Shown in pieces: positions 1 to 8,582 of a stretch of DNA of 64,000 nt. The notes under the pieces were generated by a model. The model had not been told where the DNA came from. It did no database searches and saw only the letters and a list, made by a program, of their open reading frames with translations. This DNA comes from Desulfofundulus thermosubterraneus DSM 16057 (GTDB taxonomy: Bacteria; Bacillota; Desulfotomaculia; Desulfotomaculales; Desulfovirgulaceae): positions 62,001 to 126,000 of the forward strand of contig NZ_FQZM01000003.1 in the NCBI RefSeq assembly GCF_900142025.1, in the 5' to 3' direction. A program made the translations under genes and the position numbers. Every line of letters begins with the position of its first letter. The first letter of the stretch is position 1.

Positions 1-79
1 ATTTTATTACTCCTGTACCTGTTTTTTTCTGGCTGTAAAATAGTAAAGTGATCCTGTTTCCGTATCAAGTAGTTTCTTA

Positions 80-109
80 TTGACACCTTCTGGCTAAACA
101 TGCTAATAT
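80..109 (+). promoter_or_regulatory. Sigma-A promoter of the antiporter transcript
   Basis: A TTGACA box at 80-85 and a TAATAT box at 104-109 are separated by 18 bases, and a TG lies just before the -10 box (extended -10). Transcription would begin near 116, shortly before the fluoride aptamer at 134, so the riboswitch would sit at the very 5' end of the RNA. Confidence 0.6.
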
Positions 110-133
110 ACTTCCGTCAGATATATCCCACCA

Positions 134-183
134 GGCGATGGAGCTCGCCTTAAATTGCCTTTTCCAGGCTAATAGCTCCTACC
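134..183 (+). promoter_or_regulatory. Fluoride riboswitch (crcB motif) aptamer 1
   Basis: The order GGCGATGGAGCTCGCC, a short A-rich linker, a GCCT/AGGC hairpin and then TAATAGCTCCTACC matches the fluoride riboswitch. The first hairpin loop (GGAGC) can pair with GCTCC downstream to make the known pseudoknot. The 3' strand of that pseudoknot is also the 5' arm of a terminator at 174-216, so fluoride binding should prevent termination. The controlled gene is a CPA2 antiporter, a class known to occur with this riboswitch. This identification is by eye, not by covariance search. Confidence 0.88.
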
Positions 184-216
184 AGAATCCCGCAGGGTTT
201 CCGGTAGGAGCTTTTA
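174..216 (+). terminator. Riboswitch expression-platform terminator 1
   Basis: AGCTCCTACC at 174-183 pairs perfectly with GGTAGGAGCT at 203-212, followed by a short T run. The 5' arm overlaps the aptamer pseudoknot, so aptamer and terminator are mutually exclusive, as expected of a transcriptional ON switch. Confidence 0.8.
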
Positions 217-250
217 TAATGCAACTTAGCGAGAAAGGGAGGTATTTTCT

Positions 251-1423
251 TTGAACACGTGGCTTGTGGCAGCCACCTGGATTGGGCTGGCCTTAGCCGC
301 CGGGTTAATTTCCGTACGTACCGGTATATCGGTAGCCATGGTGGAGATCATGGTGGGGGTAATCGGCGGCAATTACCTGGGACTGGAAGTAAACACCTGG
401 GTTAACTTCCTGGCGGGATTGGGCGCCATCGTCCTTACTTTTCTGGCCGGGGCCGAAGTGGATCCGGCGGTGCTGAAAAGCAAGTTCAAGGAAAGCGTTT
501 CCCTGGGTGTGGTAGGTTTTCTTTTCCCCTTCCTGGGGGCTTTTGCCTATACCTACTATGTAGCCGGGTGGAACCTGCAGGCGGCGCAGATTGCCGGCAT
601 CGCCCTTTCCACCACTTCCGTGGCTATAGTGTACGCGGTCATGGTGGAAACGCGCCTGAACGAAACGGAACTAGGGCAAATCATCCTGGCCGCCTGTTTC
701 ATTAACGACCTGGGCACGGTGCTGGCCCTAGGCATACTCTTTGCCAACTATGACTACTGGATGCTCGTCTTTATTGCGGCCACCGCGGTTGTCCTGTTCT
801 TAATGCCCAAAATCACACCCGCCTTTCAGGAAAGGTTCGGCCGCCAGGTAAGCCAGATTGAGGTAAAATACGTGCTTTTTGCCCTGCTGTTGCTGGGGGG
901 GCTGGCCGGCAAGGCCAACAGCGAAGCCGTCTTGCCGGCCTACCTGCTGGGCCTGGCCCTGGCGGGTTTCTTTCAGAGGGAAAAAGAACTTTTGCAGCGC
1001 ATGCGGGCCGCCGCCTTTGCCTTCCTCACCCCATTCTACTTCCTGAAAGCAGGTCTGTATGTTTCCCTGCCCGCCGTCGTAGGTTCCTTTGGGTTAATCT
1101 TGATCCTGCTGATGGTAAAAATGGTAAGCAAATTTGTTGGAATATGGCCTCTAACCAGGCTGTTTCGTTATAAGCACCGGGAAGGCATGTACACCACATT
1201 GCTCATGTGTACGGGCCTGACCTTTGGCACCATCTCTTCTCTTTTCGGGCTGAGCCATCACTACATCGACCAGCAGCAGTACACCATACTGGTAACGGTA
1301 GTGATAGCCAGCGGGGTGATTCCCACCATTATCGCCCAGGCCTTTTTCCGGCCCCGGGTGCAGGCGGCCGAAGCCGGCGATGTAGTTTCCATCTCCGAAC
1401 GTCACCCGGTACCGGAGGAGTGA
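251..1423 (+). CDS. CPA2-family cation/proton antiporter
   Basis: A 390-residue integral membrane protein with about eleven to twelve hydrophobic segments across its length. It matches the Na+/H+ exchanger (KefB/NapA-like) domain and stops soon after it, so there is no TrkA/RCK regulatory tail. The Asn-Asp pair at residues 152-153, in FINDLGT, is at the position of the ion-binding site in this family. The start is TTG at 251, with a strong AGGGAGG site ending about eight bases upstream. It lies directly behind a fluoride riboswitch and before a universal stress protein. The likely role is fluoride-stress ion or pH homeostasis; export of fluoride itself is not shown by the sequence. Confidence 0.88.
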   Translation: MNTWLVAATWIGLALAAGLISVRTGISVAMVEIMVGVIGGNYLGLEVNTWVNFLAGLGAIVLTFLAGAEVDPAVLKSKFKESVSLGVVGFLFPFLGAFAYTYYVAGWNLQAAQIAGIALSTTSVAIVYAVMVETRLNETELGQIILAACFINDLGTVLALGILFANYDYWMLVFIAATAVVLFLMPKITPAFQERFGRQVSQIEVKYVLFALLLLGGLAGKANSEAVLPAYLLGLALAGFFQREKELLQRMRAAAFAFLTPFYFLKAGLYVSLPAVVGSFGLILILLMVKMVSKFVGIWPLTRLFRYKHREGMYTTLLMCTGLTFGTISSLFGLSHHYIDQQQYTILVTVVIASGVIPTIIAQAFFRPRVQAAEAGDVVSISERHPVPEE

Positions 1424-1549
1424 GGACTGTTTTAAGAATCCCCCGAGACACGTTTTCTGGAAGTCCCTGCCGAAAAAGAGGAGTTACTAGCGATTAAGAT
1501 TATGAAAGCAATTACCCGAAGGACGGGAGACTAACGAAAGGGTGAGATT

Positions 1550-1981
1550 ATGTACCGCAAGATCATGGTGGCCTATGATGGTTCTCCCTACTCCAACAAG
1601 GCCCTGTCTGTAGGAATGGAGCTGGCCCGTTGCTGCGGGTGCGAGCTGCACGCGGTTGCCGTGGTAAACCTGCCCGATTATGCGGGCACCGTAGCAGAAG
1701 TAGACGACATGGTGACCAGGGCACGGGAATTTTACGAAAAGAAGCTGGGAGATGCGGTTTCCCGAGCAGCCGGCAAAAACGTAAAGCTGACCACGCATTT
1801 GATCTTCGGCCACGTGGGAGAAACCATCGTGCGCTTTGCCAGGGAGAATAATTTTGATTTGATAGTCGTGGGAACCCACGGCTGGAGCGCCATTCAAAAG
1901 CTGGTCATGGGCAGCGTTTCTTCCTACGTAATCCGTCACGCGGCGTGTGATGTACTGGTGGCAAAAGGCAGGGAAGACTAA
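1550..1981 (+). CDS. Universal stress protein, UspA family
   Basis: A 143-residue single-domain Usp. It opens with YRKIMVAYDGS and ends with the ATP-loop pattern VVGTHG, then GSVSSYVIRHAACDVLV, which are the nucleotide-binding signatures of ATP-binding Usp proteins. The ATG at 1550 has a GGGTGA site just upstream. It lies 126 bases after the antiporter, with no terminator visible between them, so it is probably in the same fluoride-responsive transcript. Usp genes are known companions of fluoride riboswitches. Its exact role is unknown; Usp proteins often modulate transporters or survive stress as cytosolic dimers. Confidence 0.9.
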   Translation: MYRKIMVAYDGSPYSNKALSVGMELARCCGCELHAVAVVNLPDYAGTVAEVDDMVTRAREFYEKKLGDAVSRAAGKNVKLTTHLIFGHVGETIVRFARENNFDLIVVGTHGWSAIQKLVMGSVSSYVIRHAACDVLVAKGRED

Positions 1982-1999
1982 TCCAAGAAACTGCTCCAC

Positions 2000-2047
2000 G
2001 GCGATGGAGCTCGCCTGGAATGCCCGGAAAGGCTGATGGCTCCTACC
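2000..2047 (+). promoter_or_regulatory. Fluoride riboswitch (crcB motif) aptamer 2
   Basis: GGCGATGGAGCTCGCC at 2000-2015 is identical to the first aptamer. It is followed by a GCC/GGC hairpin and CTGATGGCTCCTACC, the typical 3' half of the crcB motif. The loop-to-tail pairing GGAGC with GCTCC is preserved. It begins about 20 bases after the universal stress gene, so it may also be reached by read-through from upstream. It controls the dynamin-like GTPase gene. Confidence 0.88.
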
Positions 2048-2078
2048 AAAATCCAGTAAGGTGATGGTAGGAGTTTTT
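2040..2078 (+). terminator. Riboswitch expression-platform terminator 2
   Basis: CTCCTACCA at 2040-2048 pairs with TGGTAGGAG at 2065-2073, followed by TTTTT. The 5' arm is shared with the aptamer pseudoknot, giving a fluoride-ON transcriptional switch. Confidence 0.82.
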
Positions 2079-2134
2079 GTTCATTTTCCGGCATACTGCT
2101 CCCTTAAACACGGAAGCAAAGAGGTGATTGGTTG

Positions 2135-3907
2135 ATGCTGGAACATTTTCGTGAGCAAAAAACACTGCTCACCAATGCAGTCGAACAATTGATCACTCTG
2201 GCTGAGGCCGGGGGAAACCGCTTTGCGGTGGACCTGCTCACCGAAAGCCTGGCCCGGGTTGCCTCAGAGACATTCACCCTGGTGGTGATGGGTGAGTTTA
2301 AGCGGGGCAAGTCAACCCTGATCAATGCCCTTGTGGGAACGCGCATCCTGCCTACCGCCATCGTACCTCTTACAGCGATCCCCACCTTTATACGCTATGG
2401 CACGGAACCGCAGGCAACGGTCGTGTTCCTGGACGGACGAAGCGAAAAAGTACCCGTTGGAGCTATCGTGCAGTACGTAACGGAAAAAGAAAACCCCCGT
2501 AACATTAAGAAAGTGCGCGAAGTGGAGGTTATCTATCCCGCCCCTTTCCTGGCTGAAGGAATTATCCTGGTGGATACTCCCGGGGTGGGTTCGGCCTACA
2601 CCCATAATACCGAAGCAGCCTACGGCTACCTGCCCCGGGCCGACGCAGCGCTATTTGTTATTTCGGTAGATGCACCGCTGGGCAAGGGAGAACTGGATTA
2701 CCTGCGCGACATCCGGCACCACGTACACAAGCTCATATTTGTGCTGAACAAAATTGACATTGTCAATCCGCATGACCTGGCGGAAGCTTTGGACTTCACC
2801 CGCAGGATGCTGCAGGAACAACTTCAGACTCAGGATATATTACTGGTCCCGCTTTCAGCCCGCCTGGCCCTGGAAGGAAAGGAGCAGAATGATGCAGAAC
2901 GGCTGAAAACAAGCCAGATGACGGAACTGGAGAACCTGATAAACGATCTGATCAGGCGCCAGAAGGGAGCGCTCATTATTTCAGCCACTGCCTCGCGGGC
3001 GCTGCGCATCCTGAATGAACTGGAGCTGGGACTGGAGATCTGGCGCCGCGGCATGGAAGATTCCCTGGAAGAACTGGAGAGGAAGATTGCCGCTTTTGAA
3101 GCGGAACTGGCCCATCTGGAGCAAGAACGGGAAGACAGCATCTACTTGCTTTACCGGGAGGTGGATAAGCTGGCCGCCAGGGTGGCGGAAGATATGGAAG
3201 CTTTTGAACGCCGCGTGTTTCCTCAACTGGCCGGACAACTGGAGGAATTCATCGAAGAGAATTACCCCAGGCATTCGGTGAAAGAAACTGCCGGTCTGGC
3301 CCACGATTACATCAAAAGGATCATCCTGGGCGTACTGGAAGAACAAAGGGAGCGCGAAAAAGAAATAATGCAGCAGGAATTCGCCCGGGTGGCAGGACGG
3401 TTTTTCCAGCGCATCGAAGATATAGTAGACCGTTTGATGGCTGCCTCGGCAGAAATTTTCCAGGTAGAAGTACACAAAACGGCTTATAAAGACTATATTC
3501 TGGGCGATCGCTATTTCTACTTCCACTTTTACGAACACCCCACCTTTATTCCCGCTTTTGAAGAATTGACCGTAGCATCTCTTTTACCAAAGGCATTACT
3601 TAAAAAACACATCCTCACCAAAACCCGTGCCAGTTTGGCGGAGCTTTTGAACCGCAACTGCGGTAGGGTGCGGGCCGACCTGGTGGAGAGTTTAAAGGAA
3701 AAAGTACGCCAGGTGGCAGGTGAGCTGAGGTTACGCTCGGACGCTGTTGCCTTCAGCCTTAAAACCGCTTTGCAAAAAGCCCTTGAGGAAAAGAAAGCCA
3801 GTGTCGCCGAACAAGAAAAATCCCGTGCCAAATGCGAAGAGGAAAAACAAAAGCTCTCTATTTTAAGGCAAAATCTAGAAGGCCTTTTGAAACTGGAAAA
3901 TAATTGA
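2135..3907 (+). CDS. Dynamin-like (bacterial) GTPase
   Basis: About 590 residues. The GTPase domain shows the P-loop GEFKRGKS at residues 53-60, a conserved switch Thr region (PTAIVPLTAIPT), G3 DTPGVGS near 147 and G4 NKID near 205. The remainder, from about residue 290, is highly charged and helical with long coiled-coil stretches, as in bacterial dynamin-like proteins that bend or repair membranes. The ATG at 2135 is preferred to the TTG at 2132 because its distance to the GAGGTGA site is better. It is the first gene after the second fluoride riboswitch, which suggests induction by fluoride and a membrane-protection role. That role is inference. Confidence 0.87.
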   Translation: MLEHFREQKTLLTNAVEQLITLAEAGGNRFAVDLLTESLARVASETFTLVVMGEFKRGKSTLINALVGTRILPTAIVPLTAIPTFIRYGTEPQATVVFLDGRSEKVPVGAIVQYVTEKENPRNIKKVREVEVIYPAPFLAEGIILVDTPGVGSAYTHNTEAAYGYLPRADAALFVISVDAPLGKGELDYLRDIRHHVHKLIFVLNKIDIVNPHDLAEALDFTRRMLQEQLQTQDILLVPLSARLALEGKEQNDAERLKTSQMTELENLINDLIRRQKGALIISATASRALRILNELELGLEIWRRGMEDSLEELERKIAAFEAELAHLEQEREDSIYLLYREVDKLAARVAEDMEAFERRVFPQLAGQLEEFIEENYPRHSVKETAGLAHDYIKRIILGVLEEQREREKEIMQQEFARVAGRFFQRIEDIVDRLMAASAEIFQVEVHKTAYKDYILGDRYFYFHFYEHPTFIPAFEELTVASLLPKALLKKHILTKTRASLAELLNRNCGRVRADLVESLKEKVRQVAGELRLRSDAVAFSLKTALQKALEEKKASVAEQEKSRAKCEEEKQKLSILRQNLEGLLKLENN

Positions 3908-4043
3908 AGAAGGCCCAGTTAGGAACGCGGGAGATCACCGGCCCGTTTCCGGTCTGGTTGCCAGTGCAACGGCTTGTGGGCCTGGCTTCAGGTGCAGGAT
4001 TCGTCAACAACCTGCTTTTGCCGGTAGAGTGGAGGTGTTTGCC

Positions 4044-4517
4044 ATGAAACCGACGGGGAGATATGTGGAAAAATTGATCGCCTCCCTCAGACATGAAGAT
4101 CCCGCCATCCGGCGAAGGGCGGCCTGGCTGCTGGGAAAATTGAAAGAAAAATCGGCTGTCTTGCCGCTCCTCCATTGCCTTATGGAAAACGGCAACGATC
4201 CTTACATTTTGGCCGATGCGGCTCTTGCCCTGGGAGAAATCGGTGATAGGCAGGCGACGGCGCATCTAATATTTTTATTACAACATAATTCGTTTCTGCC
4301 GGCCCGTCTGGCAGCCGTCGAAGCGCTGGGCAGGCTGGGTGGCAACCGGGCCAGGGAAGCCCTCACCGAAGCTCTGAAGGACCCAAATCAGGTGGTACGT
4401 ATAGCCGCCGCAGAGGCACTGCACGCCCTGGATTTTAAGGATTCGGTAAGAAGTAATGAAAAAGTGGCTCGTGACTCTCCGGAAAAGAGTCAATTCTATA
4501 CGGGGAGGTTAGAATGA
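4044..4517 (+). CDS. HEAT-repeat protein
   Basis: A 157-residue soluble protein built of HEAT/PBS-lyase-type helical repeats of about 31 residues, each with the pattern DPAIRRRAAWLLGKL, DPYILADAALALGEIGD and so on. Such proteins are scaffolds for protein contacts; no catalytic residues are seen. The ATG at 4044 has a GGAGGTG site seven bases upstream, better than the in-frame GTG at 4029. It lies 136 bases after the dynamin-like gene. Its stop overlaps the start of the next gene (ATGA), so translation of the two is probably coupled. Confidence 0.8.
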   Translation: MKPTGRYVEKLIASLRHEDPAIRRRAAWLLGKLKEKSAVLPLLHCLMENGNDPYILADAALALGEIGDRQATAHLIFLLQHNSFLPARLAAVEALGRLGGNRAREALTEALKDPNQVVRIAAAEALHALDFKDSVRSNEKVARDSPEKSQFYTGRLE

Positions 4518-6184
4518 TGAACCGGGGAGACTACACTTACGACATATGTATGTTCAAAGATATCTTTGAATATGAATTTACCTACCTGAACGGCTTTTTG
4601 CGTAACGTGCACCGGTTTGCCGGAAAACCGGCTCTTACCTGCCCTCTGCGGGGAAAAACGTGGACGTACGCCGAACTTAACCGGGAATGTAACAGGCTGG
4701 CTCATGCGCTACTGGCCGATGGGGTGGGCAAAAACGATGTGGTCATGTACCAGTTACTGAATAGCGCAGAATTTGTTTTCCTCTACCTGGCTCCACAAAA
4801 GATAGGCGCTATCAACTGCCCCATTAATTTCCGGCTGGCCTACGGAGAAACCGCTTATATTATTGACGACAGCAAACCAGCCGTGTTCTTTTATGACGTG
4901 GAAGTGAAGGAAACGGCTGAAAAAGCACTGGCCATGGCCCGGCACAAACCACGCCGGGTGGTTATGGTGGATCCCTGGGCCAAAGAAAAACCCTTTGCCG
5001 GTTCCATTACCTTCAAAGACTATGTAAAAAACCAGCCAGAGCATGATCCGGACATCCCCCGGCCCAAGCACATATACGATGAAACCACCAGGCTCTACAC
5101 TTCCGGGACCACCGGCAGGCCCAAGGGGGTGCCCATTAACAACATAAACGAGGTTCTATCCGCCCACGACGTGATCATGCACTTTCCCCTGTCGCCTCTG
5201 GACAAAACCATGAACATGAGCCCGTGGTTCCACCGCGGCGGCCTGCATTCCGGCGGACCCAACCCCACCCTGTACGTGGGGGGAGAAGTGATAGTGCTCA
5301 GGCAGTTCACGCCCCGCACCTGCCTGGACTATGTGGAGAAGTACGGTATTACTTTCCTGATCGGAGCCCCGCCCATGCTCAAGCTGTTGCATGACTTTCA
5401 GAGTAAAAATCCCAGGGATCTGAGCAGTTTGAAGGGCATTGTCACTATGGGCGCGCCACTGGAGCGGGAAGCCTGCATTAAGTTTCAACAGGTGCTCACC
5501 CCCAACATTTTTAACGGTTACGGCACCTCCGAAGCCTTTTGGAACACCTTTCTGCGCCCCTACGACCTGCCGCAGATGGCCGGTTCGGCAGGCCGCGCCT
5601 GCACGGATGACGATGTCGCGGTGGTAAAAATCTACCCTGACCGCCGGGCCGAACCGGATGACTACGTAGCCAAGGATAACAGGGAGATCGGTGAAATCAT
5701 AGTAAAGGCACCGGCCAAAACCACATATAGCTATGTGAATAACCCGGCGGAAAGCGAACGGGTTTTTTACAAGGGCTGGATTTACATCGGTGATCTGGGC
5801 ACTTGGGATGAAAATGAATACATCACCGTGGTGGGAAGAAAAGACGATATGATCATCTCGGCGGGTGAGAACATTTACCCGGATCAGGTAGAGGAAGTAA
5901 TTAACGAGCATCCCAAAGTAAAGGAATCGGTGGTAATCGGAGTCCCCGATGAAATCCGCGGGGAAGCCGTCGTAGCCTATGTCATCAAAGCGGATCCCTC
6001 CCTCACTGCCAGAGAACTGGACGAGCATTGCCGTAACCATCCCATGCTGGCCATGTACAAAAAACCTCGTTATTACAGATTTGTGGAGGAGATACCCTAC
6101 ACAGCCACGGGGAAAAAGATACGCTACAAAGTAAAAGAGCAGGCGATCAGGGATCAACAGGCGGGTCTGCTGGAACGGGCCTGA
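4514..6184 (+). CDS. Acyl-CoA synthetase / AMP-dependent ligase
   Basis: A 556-residue ANL-superfamily enzyme. Visible motifs in order are the P-loop-like YTSGTTGRPKG (A3), YGTSEAFW (A5), the ribose-binding Asp in YIGDLG (A7), GRKDDMIISAGENIYP (A8), and the C-terminal lysine in TGKKIRYK (A10). These activate a carboxylic acid as acyl-AMP and then acyl-CoA. The substrate cannot be read from sequence. It overlaps the HEAT-repeat gene by four bases and precedes a hotdog thioesterase and a ketosynthase, suggesting a small acyl-processing pathway. A second ATG at 4517 is also possible. Confidence 0.88.
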   Translation: MMNRGDYTYDICMFKDIFEYEFTYLNGFLRNVHRFAGKPALTCPLRGKTWTYAELNRECNRLAHALLADGVGKNDVVMYQLLNSAEFVFLYLAPQKIGAINCPINFRLAYGETAYIIDDSKPAVFFYDVEVKETAEKALAMARHKPRRVVMVDPWAKEKPFAGSITFKDYVKNQPEHDPDIPRPKHIYDETTRLYTSGTTGRPKGVPINNINEVLSAHDVIMHFPLSPLDKTMNMSPWFHRGGLHSGGPNPTLYVGGEVIVLRQFTPRTCLDYVEKYGITFLIGAPPMLKLLHDFQSKNPRDLSSLKGIVTMGAPLEREACIKFQQVLTPNIFNGYGTSEAFWNTFLRPYDLPQMAGSAGRACTDDDVAVVKIYPDRRAEPDDYVAKDNREIGEIIVKAPAKTTYSYVNNPAESERVFYKGWIYIGDLGTWDENEYITVVGRKDDMIISAGENIYPDQVEEVINEHPKVKESVVIGVPDEIRGEAVVAYVIKADPSLTARELDEHCRNHPMLAMYKKPRYYRFVEEIPYTATGKKIRYKVKEQAIRDQQAGLLERA

Positions 6185-6323
6185 CCGGCGGCGAACGCGG
6201 TGTAGTGTTCAATTGCTCTTAACACCTCCAGCTTTCCGCTGGCACGATTTCGCTTAAAACCAGCGCCCGGTGAACAGTGCAGGAAACTTGTACCGGTTTA
6301 ACTTCATTGAGGGGGATGTTCTA

Positions 6324-6845
6324 ATGAGCGAGCAGTATCCTTTTTGCCGCCTTGAAATGGAGGTTGGCTGGGGTGACTGCGACGCCGCCGGCATTGCTTA
6401 CTACGCCCAATACTTTGATTGGTTTTCCAACGGTCGCATTCAGCTTTTCAAAAAATACGGCTTGCCCTATATGACCTTTTTTCAACGGCAAAACATCAAT
6501 ATGGTGGCTCTTGAGGCCGGTTGCCGGTATAAAAAGTCGCTACGGCCGGAGGAGATAATCATTTTGGAAACCGTCCTGGTCATTTTAACCCGGACGAGAA
6601 TCGGATTTAAATATAAAATATTTAAAAAAGACGGGGTGCTTGCCGCCGAGGGTTTTACCACCCACGCTTATGTGGATGAGCGGGGAAAGCCTTTTGATTT
6701 AAAAAAACGCCATCCTGCCCTGTGGGAAAAGATAAACGCCCTATTTGGTGAACCAAAGGGTGATGAGATACGGGGTGTTCAAGATTTCAGTTCGGCTGAA
6801 GGCATAAGCAGGGAGGTGGAAGAGTGGAAAAGCGGGAGCGGGTAG
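6324..6845 (+). CDS. Acyl-CoA thioesterase, 4-hydroxybenzoyl-CoA type hotdog
   Basis: A 173-residue hotdog-fold protein. The signature WGDCDAAGIAYYAQYFDWF, near residues 16-34, carries the catalytic Asp of the 4HBT family (about Asp20). The ATG at 6324 follows a GAGGGGGA site and gives the usual family N terminus; an upstream GTG would add 18 residues without a family match. Its 3' end overlaps the ketosynthase by 22 bases. It probably hydrolyses an acyl- or aryl-CoA related to the product of the preceding ligase (inference from order). Confidence 0.85.
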   Translation: MSEQYPFCRLEMEVGWGDCDAAGIAYYAQYFDWFSNGRIQLFKKYGLPYMTFFQRQNINMVALEAGCRYKKSLRPEEIIILETVLVILTRTRIGFKYKIFKKDGVLAAEGFTTHAYVDERGKPFDLKKRHPALWEKINALFGEPKGDEIRGVQDFSSAEGISREVEEWKSGSG

Positions 6846-8059
6846 TAATCACTGGGATGGGCGCGGTCACACCCATTGGTATAGGTGTGGAACCTTACTG
6901 GCGTAACCTGTTGCAGGGGAAATGCGGGGTCGGGTACATTTCCAGGTTCAATACCGATCACCTGCCGGTTAAAATTGGGGCCGAAGTTCGGGATTTCAGG
7001 GCGGAGGATTTTTTACCCAAAAAACTGGTCAAAGAAACGGACCTGTTTATGCAGTATGCCCTGGTGGCAGCCGGAGAAGCCCTCCAGGACGGCAGCCCTA
7101 CCGGAAATCCGGAACGCATGGGAGTGGTCATGGGCACCGCCGTCGGGGGCATCACTACCATTACAGAATCACAGGAGCGGCTCTGCCGTACCGGTTCCAC
7201 CCGCATAAACCCCCATTTCATGCCCCGGATACTGGGCAACGTGGCTGCGGCGCAAGTCGCTATCCTCCACGGTTTGAAGGGACCAAGCCTGACCGTAAGT
7301 ACCGCCTGTTCTTCGGGGGCGGATGCTGTGGGTACCGCACTCATGCTTTTGCAACGCGGAGAAGCCGATGTCATGGTGGTCGTAGGAGCTGAATCCATCA
7401 TCTGTCCCCTGGTCATAGCCGGTCTTCATGCCGCCAGGGCCATCTCCACCCGCAACGACGCTCCGGAGAAGGCCAGCCGTCCCTTTGACCGCCGGCGGGA
7501 CGGATTGGTGATGGGAGAGGGAGCTGGCGCGTTGATTCTGGAAACCCTTTCTCACGCTGAGCGCCGTGGCGCACGGATCAGGGCGGAATTAATTGGTTAC
7601 GCCAACTTTGGCGACGGTTACCATACCACGGCGCCCGAACCCGGCGGGCGGGGAGAAATCCTGTGCATGCGTAAGGCCCTGGAAAGGGCGGGCTTGACAC
7701 CCGGAGACATCGACTATATTAACGCTCATGGAACCTCCACGCCCCTGGGCGACCGGGTGGAAACTCTGGCCATTAAGGCCGTTTTTGGTTCCCGTGCTTT
7801 TCAGATTCCCATTAGCTCCACGAAGGGAGCCACGGGGCACCTGATGGGAGCCGGTGGCATAACCGAGTTAATAGCCTGTATCAAAGTCATCGAAGAAGAA
7901 ATCGTACCGCCTACCATCAATTACGAAGAGCCGGATCCGGATTGTGACCTGGATTATGTGCCTAATATACCCCGCCGGACAAGAGTGAGGGTGGCCATGT
8001 CCAATTCCTTCGGATTTGGAGGGCAGAACGCCTGCCTGGTGGTGCGGGAATTTAGATGA
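6824..8059 (+). CDS. 3-oxoacyl-ACP synthase II-like ketosynthase
   Basis: A 411-residue FabF-type condensing enzyme with the full Cys-His-His triad: Cys162 in STACSSG, His302 in NAHGTS and His339 in KGATGHLMG. The C-terminal NSFGFGGQNA glycine motif is also present. The GTG start at 6824 has a GGAGGTG site at 6812-6818, inside the thioesterase gene. No acyl carrier protein, ketoreductase or malonyl transferase is next to it, so it is unlikely to be the housekeeping fatty-acid cluster. Together with the ligase and thioesterase it may elongate a specialised acyl chain. Confidence 0.88.
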   Translation: MEKRERVVITGMGAVTPIGIGVEPYWRNLLQGKCGVGYISRFNTDHLPVKIGAEVRDFRAEDFLPKKLVKETDLFMQYALVAAGEALQDGSPTGNPERMGVVMGTAVGGITTITESQERLCRTGSTRINPHFMPRILGNVAAAQVAILHGLKGPSLTVSTACSSGADAVGTALMLLQRGEADVMVVVGAESIICPLVIAGLHAARAISTRNDAPEKASRPFDRRRDGLVMGEGAGALILETLSHAERRGARIRAELIGYANFGDGYHTTAPEPGGRGEILCMRKALERAGLTPGDIDYINAHGTSTPLGDRVETLAIKAVFGSRAFQIPISSTKGATGHLMGAGGITELIACIKVIEEEIVPPTINYEEPDPDCDLDYVPNIPRRTRVRVAMSNSFGFGGQNACLVVREFR

Positions 8060-8212
8060 GCCGGGTGCAAGCCGGCAACCGGATGTCTGTGGGTTCACTT
8101 TTCCCACCGGAAGGCATTCTTCCGAAAGCTGAATTGGGTGCACTGAAAAACCAGGATTGTGATTGTAACAGTTATTTAAGATACTTTTGGTGAAATAAGG
8201 TAAATTTATCCC

Positions 8213-8242
8213 AAATCCCCCGCCGAAGCTCCGGGGGATTTT
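8213..8242 (+). terminator. Intrinsic terminator after the ketosynthase
   Basis: AAATCCCCC and GGGGGATTT form a nine-base-pair GC-rich stem around GCCGAAGCTCC, followed by TATT. It closes the ligase-thioesterase-ketosynthase transcript. The stretch 8243-8360 holds nothing recognised. Confidence 0.7.
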
Positions 8243-8360
8243 ATTTGCCCAAAGCAAGCGGATCTTTTCCAAAAGTCACCCCATCGACAATTTCATAAAG
8301 GCACGGTACGGCAACCTCGTATCTGTCCCCGGTTTTCAGAGGTTTGAATATAAAAAAGTA

Positions 8361-8437
8361 TTGATCTATTAAACCACCATAGTTATAATCTAGATATAAA
8401 CACAGTTATAATCTAAATGTAACAGCAGTTATATTTT
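8361..8437 (+). promoter_or_regulatory. Promoter with overlapping direct-repeat operator
   Basis: TTGATC at 8361-8366 and a perfect TATAAT at 8384-8389 are 17 bases apart. The -10 box lies in the motif AGTTATAATCTAGA at 8381, repeated as AGTTATAATCTAAA at 8404 (23 bases later) and partly again as AGTTATAT at 8427. Two-turn spacing of repeats over the -10 box suggests a repressor operator controlling the MFS gene. The regulator is not identified. Confidence 0.55.
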
Positions 8438-8582
8438 TGGTCATTCTATCTCTCTGCTCTGTTACAAGAAGGGGGTGTTATATGGTGTAAAGTGGTTGAT
8501 TTAATTTTTCCCCGCCTGGATACCATTCAACTTACAGATGGTTGTATCTACTGGAGGAGCAAACAGGAAAGGAGGACTCCTG

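Noticed and set aside
5156-6157. A 333-codon open frame opposite the CoA ligase
   Set aside because: It lies wholly within the ligase gene, and its composition follows the ligase's codon pattern. No start signal or motif is present.
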